DNA of 59,849 nt, from contig CALSCR010001580.1 of NCBI GenBank assembly GCA_943704495.1, positions 1 through 59,849 on the forward strand, written 5' to 3'. Source of the DNA: Pigoraptor chileana (Eukaryota; Opisthokonta; Filasterea). Positions 13,901 to 24,145 of the stretch are shown in pieces (position 1 is the first letter of the stretch; each line of letters begins with the position of its first letter). The translations under genes were made by a program, and so were the position numbers. Below the pieces are notes generated by a model. It saw only the letters and a list, made by a program, of their open reading frames with translations. It was not told the origin of the DNA and made no database searches.

Positions 13901-16900
13901 ACTGCGCTGCGACAATGCCCAATTTTGTTGTGAGCACGCGCATGGCTTCCGTCTCAGAGTCGAACGGGGCAATTGCCGTTGGCACCTGCATTTCAAGGCC
14001 AAGCATTCCCCGATACTTGAGCTCCCGCATGGCAGCCGCAAGCGCATCGTCGAAATTGACGGCGAGATCTGCGCCCGCGCGCCTCAGGAGAGGCTTACAG
14101 AGGCTATCGCGGGCGTCGCGATCTACGCGCTGTGCCCACGCACGCCGTATGCCCTCTTCCGCCTCAGCCATTGAGCGCAAGAGATAGTTGTACTTACGCT
14201 CGCAGTCCACGGCTGTGGGCAGCGCCTTGATACTGTCGTCGAGCTGCATATTCATCAAAGCGACGGTTAAGATCATGACCAAACGCCAGGGTTGCGAAGA
14301 AGGGAGGCAACACACTGATTCGCACGGTGCACGAGGCACTGCAACTCCTTATATGTCCATCAACGTTGCCATGAACAAAACAAATTCGAGAACAGCAAAA
14401 CACTAGTGCACACACACACACACACACCTGCAGAAATCGCGTCCATGGAGTCTTCAGTGTGTCGCGCAGCTGAGCTATCCAAACGAGCGCGCCCGCCGTG
14501 GGGGGCATGTTTTTGTGGATCGGCGGGTTGTTCCGCCCCGCAACAAACGACGCATGCACCCAGTCAATTTCGCGCGACAGGGCGCCCACAAATCCCTCGT
14601 ATCGCCCGTCGATTCGCCGTCGCACTGCCGGACGGCCAACGAGCCCCGCAAATGTATCGAGAGTAGCAAGGTAATGCCCCGTTACGTCGCAGTCCGCCAG
14701 GCCACGGTCTATCACGCAGCCTATGCGCTCATCAAGGGCAGCCACGCATGCACGAAACCAGCGCGCGCGACGGTCAAAGTCCCCCGCCCCAGCACCAAAT
14801 GGGTCAGCCTGCAGGCAGCGGAAAGCTTCGTAGGCGCGACAGAAGTCCCCCCAGACCTCATGAACGTCCGACGTAAGTGCACGGCCCTACACAGACGTAA
14901 GCGAGTGCATTAGGTGGTGGGATGAATAGAAGAAACGGGGGAAGCGATTTTAGCACCACTTGAGATGACCACTACGATATGAATATACCGACTCCTCACA
15001 AACAAACACACGCACAAAGCATGACGCACCTTCGGACCGCCAACATCAATTTTCTCAAGGCGGGAGAAGTCATATGCAGTCTGCATCGCCTCCCGCATGG
15101 CAACCATGCGGTCAACAAACGCGTCAAAATCGCCGAGCACTGCCTCGTCAGCAAAGCGCCACCCATCCGCGGGCGATAGAGTGAGCGTGGACGCCTTTGC
15201 CGCACTATATTCCGCGCTGAAGCAGTCTGCAACGTCCAGCGCGACATCTAGCATGTGCAGCGCATCGTCCCCATCCATGGTCAGCAAGGCCTCCCAATTC
15301 AGAAAATCGCGCACCTGCATCAGTTGTGGGGTTGTTGGGGTCAGTTTGCGTCGGGAGCCTCCCGGTGCACCCTAATTACGCGCCCAAGCACACGTGCCCA
15401 CGTGCCCACCACTCACCTGCGCCACAAGACACCCCGTTACGAGCTGAATAACCCGGATGATCCGCGGCGGGGAGTGCAGGCAGGTGGAGTGCTGCCACAC
15501 GAGCTGCAAGGTCTTGAACATCGGCCCAAACACAGCCACTATCGATTCGAGGCCGGATGTAGATGCTTGTGTCAGCCGCTCGAAATACGGCCGCAATGTA
15601 CGCATGTGGAGGCTGACGTCTGTGGCTTCGGCATATGCTGTGGGTTGAAATCATGGGAGCGCCAGTGTGTGAGAAATAGTTCTTTACCCATTCCACCAGC
15701 GACCCACCACTATGGCAACAGGAAGACATGATCGGGCAGAGAGTGAACTCGGTATGCATCACGTGCATCACCAACCAGTGTCAACGTCGCGGGTAATTCT
15801 GGCAAATGAATGCGAGTAGCTGCTCTTGCACTGCGCAAGGATTTCTGCGACGCGCACAACACCACGCGATCCCAGTTGGTCGCGCATGGCCCGCAATTTT
15901 GCCTCGCGCGCCGCCCAGAAATCGATTTCCGCGAGGGGCAGGGACAGGGGATCGCTGCCCAGCTGCGGCGGCGACGCGTGCACAGACTCCTGCAGGTCCG
16001 AGTAGGCGGGGAGGAAAGAAGTGAGACAATCATTGAAGAGAGAGAGGGCGGTGAAAGTGGGCGACATGGTGAAGGTGTGACAGAAAATAAAATGATAGTG
16101 AAGGAGAGTCAATCCCCATTAATACCAAATCCACACTTCTAACGACGCACAGGGGTCGATGTGCACAATGCAAGAAAGGCTGTATATAGCAGCAAACAAG
16201 CGACTATGCGCTTCCCACATGCCTTGATCGTATTCGTCCACTCAATTACACATGACTCAAGGCTGTGCAAAAGACTCCGCTGCTTGTTGGGATTGGCGAC
16301 AGACAGCTCTTCCTCGGAAGGCACGGGGAGAACGATGTTGCCCTATGTGTGTGTGTGTGTGTGTGTGTTTGATGTTGAGTGCATGTGCGTGTGGGAGTAT
16401 GATGATTGGAACCAATCGCAGACTATTGCACACGAAGTTGAGCAATTTGTACAGCCTTAAAGCATTCAGAGGAACTGCATCGCTCGCTACCTTGCTGAGC
16501 CCGAGGGCTGCGTGAAGTGCGGTCGATAGCTGTCCCATGTGGCGCGTGACATCTTGTGAGAGCACGTGTGGCCACGCGGCGCCCACTGTGGTGCACTCGG
16601 TCAGGGCGGGTCGGAAAACGCGGTCAAGAAGCCCATCCAGGTGTTCGAGGGGAGGCGACTGCAGATCGCAGTGGGCAAGACACACGCCCACACTCGCAGC
16701 TGTGACGGCAACTCCCTCCATCCGTCTTGACACCACAACACATTTCTTGCGCAGCGCTGCGGAAAAAACCAATGACGCAATCAGTTCGTCCCTTGAATTA
16801 AACTGCACAACCACCATTCGCGTTCTGGTCTCTTTGATGAAGGCTTGCAGCGCCGCCATACTGTAGAGTTATATTGCAAGTGGAGAGAGAGGGAGGGGAG

Positions 16901-17203
16901 GGGATGAGCTGAATCCACAACAGTTTAGTGCATTTATCAACCGGAGGCGAACTCACACCTTTCAGTTGAGTTGGTGAACTTTCGCCAGCGCTCTTCGCCT
17001 GGCCGCAACGACAGTGCAATGCGTGGATGCAGCCACCGCACAAGTGCATCACAAGCAGCCGACAGCTCATCCTCGGCTGCCTGTTTCCTTGCCTTCGCGT
17101 GGTCATCTTCATTGTCATGGTCCACACCGTCACCCTGTGCGTCGGTGTCTGCTGCCTCTGAGTCTCGAGTCGACCGAGCACCGACTTGGACACGGGTTGC
17201 CAT
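1995..17203 (-). CDS. DNAH9: Axonemal dynein heavy chain, outer-arm beta type
   Basis: Nine exons (16959-17203, 16491-16860, 15776-15989, 15417-15637, 15030-15314, 14428-14886, 3180-14243, 2705-2980, 1995-2354) join in phase to about 4497 residues, the usual axonemal length. The first 600 residues form the tail (DHC N1); EIDFWAAR and FSRLEKIDVGGPK are typical of it. Walker A sites follow: AAA1 GPAGTGKT (about 1876), AAA2 GPAGTGKS (about 2156), AAA3 GPGGCGKT (about 2491), AAA4 GVGGSGKQ (about 2833). The stalk and microtubule-binding region lies near 3160-3300 and the C-terminal domain ends KPPSKW-like (KEPPSKWTLAGVAML). Around AAA1, GLAQTGAWGCFDEFNRIS and the SKQDHYDWGLRA-type stretch match DNAH9/11/17 best, so I call it outer-arm beta; another axonemal class is less likely. 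It powers ciliary beating. Exon 7 alone is 11064 bases. The last intron (2355-2704) consists largely of a minisatellite, and intron 6 opens inside a GT repeat. Confidence 0.96.
2355..2704. repeat. Minisatellite copies inside dynein intron 8
   Basis: Most of this intron is built from diverged copies of two motifs separated by GA-rich runs. Motif A contains GATTCAAGTCAGTGTC and, about 20 bases on, CCCATGGACTCCACA. Motif B contains TTCAGTACTCAAAAACGCC. The same motifs recur at 21900-22260, 57690-58335 and 58770-58835, always with the GA-rich strand on top. Confidence 0.85.
14409..14427. repeat. CA microsatellite forming a dynein splice donor
   Basis: Read on the minus strand, exon 6 ends CTGCAG and the intron starts with a pure GT repeat, so the splice donor itself is the first unit of a microsatellite. 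Confidence 0.9.
16345..16368. repeat. TG microsatellite in dynein intron 2
   Basis: About twelve TG units lie inside the intron between exons ending at 16491 and starting at 15989. No coding or other signal is seen there. Confidence 0.95.
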
Positions 17204-17672
17204 TTCACATCGAGTGTTGCCCGGCGCAGATCGCCTGCCCTTGTGCGTTATCTGAAGCCGAATTTCAACCCCAAGTTACATGATGTGCATACAATGCGCG
17301 CAACGACGCATGCACTATGCAGTTGCTGTTGTGATGCAACGCTTGGGATCCCCTGCTTATTGTTGGTTCAGTGCAACGGCTGTGCGTCAGTCAGTGGCCC
17401 TTGCGGATTGTGACAGTCTTGCTAATGTGGAGACAGGCGGCCAATCAAATTCGTTTCCGAGAATACGCTTAAAATGTCCGTTGCCATGACGATAAGTGGA
17501 GAGTGTAGCTACACTGAGATAAGAAATGGTTAGTTGTTCAAGATGAGAGATGTTCAAGATGAGAGATTAGTTGACGTTAAACAGAAATATTGCTTATTGA
17601 AAGAGTGCCATATATTGTGGAGATGTGCTAAGTTGATAACTGCAGCGGTGTGTGCCGACAGGGCACGGGAAA
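17204..17672. promoter_or_regulatory. Bidirectional intergenic region between dynein and AXDND1-like genes
   Basis: This 469-base gap separates two start codons that point away from each other. A CCAAT sequence occurs at 17441-17445. A 16-base direct tandem repeat, TGTTCAAGATGAGAGA, lies at 17535-17566. I see no gene in it. Shared control of two ciliary genes is inferred from the head-to-head layout only. Confidence 0.5.
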
Positions 17673-20600
17673 ATGGACATTTCAGAGCTGCGGAAGCTCC
17701 TGAAGGGCGACAGTCGGGGTGCGTGTGTTGCGCGTGCATCACTTTCATCCACAGTAGCCTCATGACAACATCAATTCACGATCCCATTGCATCATATTCT
17801 ATTACCCACTAATAAATTGTCCGGCAATCTCTCATCAGGTCCGGGACGACCGGAGCACGACGGCTCTGGATCCTCACCGCATGGCCAAGTGCGCAGCGGG
17901 CCCGGGCATCTTCCTGGACGCACGCCGAGTCCCCTCTCACGAGGCCGTCGCGATGGCGGAAGCAGTGCGGGCAAAGGGCGTTCACCTGCGCAGCAGGCCC
18001 CTGTGTCTCAACAGTCGTCGCAATCTCAGCTCTCGCAGGGCCAATCGCAGGCGATGACCGCACAGGCTGAAGGAGCTAGTCAGCCCAGCACACTGCCTGC
18101 ATCTGCATCTGTGTCTGCTTCTGCGTCTTCATCCTCACCCGCTTCCGCTGCAAATCTTGCGGGAACTGTGCCGGGAATTGGGCAGAACCCTACGACCAAC
18201 GATTCCAGTCGCGCTGATAATAGCCCCGCGAAAACAGGGCGGCGTGTGTCTATACGACCATTTTCAGCACCCGGTGCAAAAGAGGTGCGCACAAAGGGGG
18301 AGATAGTGAAACGAGTACTTTCGCTGACAGATATTTCTATCAAGGCCCAAGATGGCGGTCACTTGTGGTAATCGATTGACGTGTTTTATGCATTTACTTT
18401 AGCAGGAGGACGATGAGGGACACAAGTCGAGTGCAAGTGTTCTTCCAGGAATCACGAGGTTTGTTCAGAAGACAACAGCCGGATGCTATGTTGTCTGAGT
18501 GTTGGTGTGAGAGCGTCGGCTGACATTACTGTCGATGGGCTTCTCGCCTGCAGGGTCAAGAGTGCAACAGTCAAGAGAGAGTCACCGGACCTCGCCGCTG
18601 TCATTTCCTCCACAACCATGTCGAGTGCACCATCGGTGCGCAGTCCCTCTGTTCTCGCATCGGTGGCCATGTCAGGGCCCGTAACATCTGCGTCGCAAAA
18701 CGAGCGCGTTGGTGGAGCAACAGCGGCTGTTGATACGCGACGAGCGGGGATGCACAAGGGTGTGATGCCGGCATCCCTCGTGCGGTCACGAATACCGGAG
18801 GCGTATCACATATACAACGACGAGCTTGTCACATCGCACGGGTCCGGCGACGGGGGCGACGCCGACGACCGTCGAGTGACCGACGGACGCCTCGTGGTGC
18901 GACGGTTTCCCCTTGCCCTCCCGACCGGAACACGCAAGGAGCTCGTGTACCTGCGGCAGGTGGTTGAGCGCATGCTCGCCGATGCACAGAGCGACGACGG
19001 TGGCGGGGGACAGGAAGGCGGATATCCCATGGAAAAATGGCGTCGCACGCATTCGGCACTGTTCTCCGGGCTTCACGAAATGGCACGCCAGGTGTGTGTT
19101 GGGAGTGTTGAGCGTGGCACTGCCATGGCAGAGCTGTTTGAAAAGCAGGACTCGCTCTTTCAAGCTGTATTCAAGAGCCTCGAGACATTGACGCGCACGC
19201 TTGATAGCGCCCAGGAAGGGATGACGGATGCAATAGAGGCAGCTGAGGAGGCATGCCGGTCGCGGATAGAGGATATTGAGGCTGTGATGGTCGAGCGCGA
19301 GCTCTGTTTAGTGGAGCACATCCAGGTGCTTGAGGCGGTGGCAAAGGCGAAACAGCAGCAGGGCACCGCACATCCGCCGACTCAGACGCAGACGCAGCCA
19401 CAGCCGAGCATTGCTGGAATGCGCAAACCCTCGTTCATCATGCAGCCTTCCATGCTGGCCGCGCCGCGTTCGCCGCAAACGCCTGTGAGTCCTAACGCGG
19501 GTGGGTCACAGTCGCCGCAGCAACAGACGCACCCGCTGCGCAAGGGTAGCATCAACAGACGAAATAGCGTGTTGACGGAGATGCTCATAATGGAGGCGGC
19601 GGCGCCGCCCCCGGTCGACCCCGAGCAGCTGCCCGTCGTGCAGTCCCTGCGATCCGAGCGCGCCGTCCAGGGAGAACGCATTCGCAAGCTGGAGGAGCAG
19701 CTCGCCGGCAGCGAAAAAGAGCTTGGCGCGTCACGCGCTCTCCTTGCAGATACGGCCGGTGCGTTGGAAAAAACGTCGCGGGAACTAGAGAGGACGCGTT
19801 CCTTGTATGCGCAGTTTGAGGAGCGGTCCGTCGGAAAGCAAACAGCACAGGTCTGGCGGCGGGAGAAGGTCAGCCGATTCTGCATGTTTTGCGAGTCTGG
19901 TCGACTACAGCTTCTGGCGGAGATACAGGAGGCATACCACAAGGCCCCGTCGCACAAGGCCATGCGCGAGCTGCAGTATTGGGAAATTGAGTTGCGATTG
20001 CTTCAGGTCGAGCGCGACCGTCTCGCCCGCATCACTGCACCAGACTCACTACCCGCGCATCCCCTTGCGGCGCTGTGCGGGAGGGCAGCGGTAGAGGCAC
20101 GGGCACTCGACCCTCGACGTGCCGTGAAGTCGGTGAGCTGGGTGGGAAGCATTGTGCGCATGGCCTACGACGCAATGTCGGCTGACATTCTGCGACGGGG
20201 CGAGCTGCTTCCCGGACGATGCGATGTGCCGTTTGCTGAGATTGTCTACAACACATTGCTCACGAGGTACGGTAGCTGCGCCGCCGTCGATGCCGTCGCC
20301 CTTGACCTAGTCTGCGCACTCAAGGCACACAAGGAGGCGAGTCGATGGCTAGGTATGTTTTCAGAGGCAGTGGAAGGGCGTCTGCGGCCCTCGTGCTTGC
20401 GCCTGCGACTACAAGTACTCGCCCACGTCGAAGCAGCAGTGAGGAAGCCAGTCGACCGCGAAACACACTATGCGGCGCACGTGTCGCTAGAGGCAGCGCA
20501 GCGCATCGCCTGCGAATGTCTCCCCGGCATTGTTGATGAGGACCGGAAGCAGGTTGTGGCACGCCTGACAGAGGCATCGCGCCCACTCAAGGGTGCCGGG

Positions 20601-21500
20601 GATTCCGGCGCACGGACGGACCGCGTTGTTGCCGTACCTGTGCTCGTAGACACGTGCTCAGCAGTGTTTGAGCGTGACGTTGAGCGATTTGATGCCGCAG
20701 TGCGCTCTCACCTGGAGGAAGCTGCGATCGATGGCTTCCTGGACTTTGCAGGGGCACATGGCGTTGTTTCGCGCATCGATCCAAGCATGACGCCCATGGA
20801 CACAGCCGATGCCTTCAAGGCAGCACAACGACTGTTGGCCGCTAGTGACCCGCTCGGGTCGCATCTCCCTCAGCCCCAACATGAGCCCGATGGGAGCGTC
20901 GCCGATGCCCGCCATGTGGCGCGCATTTCCTCTGGCCTTGTTTCGGTCGGTGCCTTTGCAGAAGTGCTCCACTTTCGCGGGCGATTGTTCCTCCGACCAC
21001 TCAATCTCTTTCACATTCCCACAAGATCCGACTTGTCGGCTGTCGATGCAGGAGGTCTCTTCGACGCCATGGCGCGCGATTGGTCCCAGTCGTTTGAACC
21101 GCTCATAGATGCTGTTTTATTTTCGCTTGGCGATGTGGGCACCACCGACGCTGCAGCGGACGGCGCTCTCCTTGCCGAAACCCGCGCAAAACTTGTGCAC
21201 GAACTCAGTGCACGCTCATCGCTGAGCCGCACGGTTGACCTTGCGCGCCGAGTGACACGTGCCGCGGAAGACGCCCTGCGGCACGTGCGCGGCCTGGCTG
21301 CGGAATCACACTCGCGTTACCTACAGCGCGAGCTGGCATTGCGGCGCGAGCTGCTTGCGCAAATGTCGGCGGGCGCGGCGACCGCTGCAGGAATACAGGG
21401 TAGTGAGGATGACGGCGACGAGAGCGCCGCGGCCGCACCTGAAGCAGCCCAGGCGATGTCCCTTCAGCAGCGCGTTCGCCAATTGCTTTTGCAGCACTGA
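17673..21500 (+). CDS. AXDND1: AXDND1-like axonemal coiled-coil protein
   Basis: Exons 17673-17718, 17839-18367 and 18554-21500 join in phase to about 1173 residues. The first 250 residues are low-complexity, rich in Ser, Gln and Gly. A conserved block begins near residue 273 (PEAYHIYNDE), followed by FPLALPTGTRKEL. Near 360-400 comes GLHEMARQVCVGSVERG, which matches the inner-arm dynein light chain p28 family domain (ELxRQVxxxCxERG) as found in AXDND1. A coiled coil follows (about 590-700), then a block with FAEIVYNTLLTRYG that resembles a region shared by several ciliary proteins; this second match is from memory and weak. The neighbour is an axonemal dynein heavy chain in divergent orientation, which fits a ciliary role. 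The family assignment is moderate; p28 (DNALI1) itself is much shorter and is excluded by length. An alternative small exon at 18403-18458 cannot be joined in phase to a normal GT donor. Confidence 0.6.
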
Positions 21501-21541
21501 GCAGCGGAGGCCTGGCTGAACATGAGGCAATACAGGAAATG

Positions 21542-23884
21542 TTACTCAGTGTCATCAGCGTCAAAGTAGGCTTCCTCCGCATCACGGTCCATGGCATCAA
21601 CATCGTCGTAGGCTTCATTTGCATCGATGGGGCCGTAATCAATGTCCTGCGTGGGTAGGTCAGGCATCCACGTGGCGCGAACAACGTAGTAATCAGTCTC
21701 GATCCACGCTGACACAATAGAGCGCTGCCTCGCTAATGCAAGCAACGAAGAGACTGAGACAGTGTAAAAGAAATCAGTGTGTTTGCTCACAGTGTCGCGT
21801 CCATCCAAAAATCGTTCCTCCATCAACCTGAGAAACTCGGCGCGTAAACGGGCTTTGTCTTTCCTCGACAGAGCACGCTCCTTTCGTTGCACATAAAAAG
21901 ATAGGGGGGGAGGGGATAGACAGCCACAACGAAGTAGGATTCAAGTCAGCGTCTCAGGCGCTACGTCCATCGACCCCACAACAGAGAGACACAGAGACGT
22001 TCAGTATTCAAAACGCTGCAGGCACAAGCCAATGGGCTCCAATAAAAGAGACTGAGAGAGTCAAGCCACGCCATGCCCATGGTCTCCACACCAGGAGAGA
22101 TCTTCAGTACTCAAAACGCCTTGTGCACAAGCCTTCAGGTCAGTGTGTTCGGCGCTATGTCTACTCCATATAACCATAGATAGAGATGTAGGATTCAAGT
22201 CAGTGATAGAGAGAGAGCGCGAGACTTTCAACACTTCAACGCCTCATGCGCAAGCCCATCAGCTCGAAATAAAGAAGTTTGCAGGCATGCTCCCTTTCCG
22301 AGTTTGACAATGGTGTGTGGCGAGCTGTACTGTCGCGCACGCAGCAAGCAGGCACCTCTCCTCCCCAGGGTCCACATTCGTCCTCAGAGTCGGCGTCGTC
22401 CTCCCCATCACTGCCACACCCATCGTCGGCCGCGTCTTCGGGTCGCACCCCAGCGCCGCGCATTAGCTCCGTGCCTTCTCTCCGAAGACGCTCGTCTGGA
22501 CCGCGCAGGTGGAGCAGAGAATAGGATCAGTGGGTGATGGCTTGCACAGCAGCCACCGCACCTGGCAGTGACACTCTCACGCATCCGACGAGCCCACACA
22601 TTTCTCTCTAAACCGGCGTGTCGAGTGTTGGGCATAGCCTAAGACACGGACTTGAATCATACAAATCAAAACCGACAGACAAATCGGCTGAAGGCTGATA
22701 ACGTTCCTCCTTGCCGTTCAAAGTTGCAATCGATCACATTCGTCGGAGGACATTCCTCACGCAAAACAGCTTCGGATAGCCTCACTGACGACATACCCAG
22801 AGCATTCATCAGGAATCCGGCAAGGGGGAGGTGCGACAGGGCCGAATCTGGATCCATCACTGACAATGCACGATGCTCCGCCTGTGACATGTGCCGGCCG
22901 ATGTAGTCTTCAAATCCAGCAGGATTGCGCTCGCGCATGGCCGCATCGCTGAAGTACTCCCCTGCGTCGTCCGGCAGCACAGGAACAATTCAAGGAGCCC
23001 GGGGCTTTATCCATCAGTACGCGAATAAGGCTGTGTTATGGTGAGCCTAAGCCAGTGCGAAGTTGTGTGTGTGTGTGTGTGTGTATTGCGTATATATATA
23101 TATATATATATACATATATATGTATATATATGGTGAGCCCGACTAAGCAAGCCCGTCCATCAATTGTGTCTGTCATTTAACCCACCCTTTTGAACAAGAT
23201 CTTGCATGAAGTGGAACCGGCGGTTCCTCACAACTGCCCGTGTCCCAGCACTGCCTGTGCCACTCGCCCTCTCTCGCGCAATCGACCGCACGTGCCAGCG
23301 TACTTCATAGTCTAAATTCAAGCATGCACACAACACACCTGTCAGCGGCCGGTCCCACACAGCTGTTAACCTCGCCAGAAACACTACGGAAGGCATAGCC
23401 GTGTACTGAGACAACAGCCACTGCTGCGCCCACAATACACGGTAGAACACCATGTCACGTGGGCATATTGCATTGCCTACCATCTGAAGCAGCAAACTCG
23501 TTGAGCTCGTCGGCTGTTAGGTGGCGACCCCACCGTTCTGCGGAGTGCAGTGCAAACATGCACGCGACAGCAGAGCGCGTCAGCACATCAATCGACGCGC
23601 AGACAACAGGCAACGACGGCTCACCGCATGGCTCAGACCCACACCAGACGGCGAATGAAGTCCTCACCGAGAAACACAGCCGGATCCCTCTGCAAAGTGG
23701 ACTCGAGGAAGGCCAAGCGCCGGTCCACAGGGAGCTCACGGCCGGCGTCATGAGGGGCTCCTGGCACGCGCACCTCCACGGCGTCGTTGGGCTGTGCCGC
23801 CAGCCGACGCGCCATGGCAGCAGCACGTGCGGCCGCCTGCTGTGCCATGCTGCACTCAGCATTCACTATCATATGCACTTCCAT
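21542..23884 (-). CDS. CCDC97: CCDC97-like protein (DUF2052 family)
   Basis: Seven exons (23668-23884, 23481-23537, 23186-23311, 22797-22961, 22356-22495, 21791-21880, 21542-21646) join in phase to 299 residues. Recognisable family blocks occur in order: DPAVFLERWGRHLTADEL near 68-86, DDYEVRWH near 92, NRRF near 120, GEYFSDAAMRERNP near 134 with EDYIGRH, an acidic stretch (SDGEDDADSEDECG) near 215, and the C-terminal IDYGPIDANEAYDDVD with DAEEAYFD. Human CCDC97 has the same order and co-purifies with the SF3B complex of the spliceosome, so a nuclear role in splicing is inferred. The exon 5 to 6 junction is the least certain, because the acceptor AAAG at 21881-21884 is weak. Intron 5 (21881-22355) is packed with minisatellite copies and intron 3 with GT and TA repeats. 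Confidence 0.88.
21900..22260. repeat. Minisatellite copies inside CCDC97 intron 5
   Basis: Diverged copies of motif A (GATTCAAGTCAG, CCCATGG.CTCCACA) and motif B (TTCAGTACTCAAAACGCC then GCACAAGCC) alternate here, separated by short GA runs. The top strand is purine rich, so the transcribed gene (minus strand) reads the pyrimidine-rich version. Confidence 0.85.
23064..23131. repeat. GT and TA microsatellites in CCDC97 intron 3
   Basis: A GT run (23064-23084) is followed by an imperfect TATA/TATG run to 23131. Both lie in the intron between 22962 and 23185. Confidence 0.95.
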
Positions 23885-24145
23885 ACTGGATTGGCGTTTG
23901 GGTTCGTCTAATCTTTGTCATCCGGCAATGACAGATATATTTTCTCACTGTAACAAAGGACCGCTGATCGTCAGTTTCTGGCGAGTTCTCGCACTGATTT
24001 TTGGTGGCCGTTGCACGTGCATCGATTAAGTGGAACATTTACCGTGCACACAATAAGTTTTGAGGATGAGTTATATCTCCCATCACTATTTGCAACAAGC
24101 ACGACGAGGCATTCTTGTTTCTTGAGAGCGATTCGCATCATTGCC

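Noticed and set aside
18403-18458. Extra exon in the AXDND1-like gene
   Set aside because: All AG acceptors there are phase 0 and the nearest fitting donor is a poor GTACTT site; joining 18367 directly to 18554 is in phase with GTAATC and CTGCAG.
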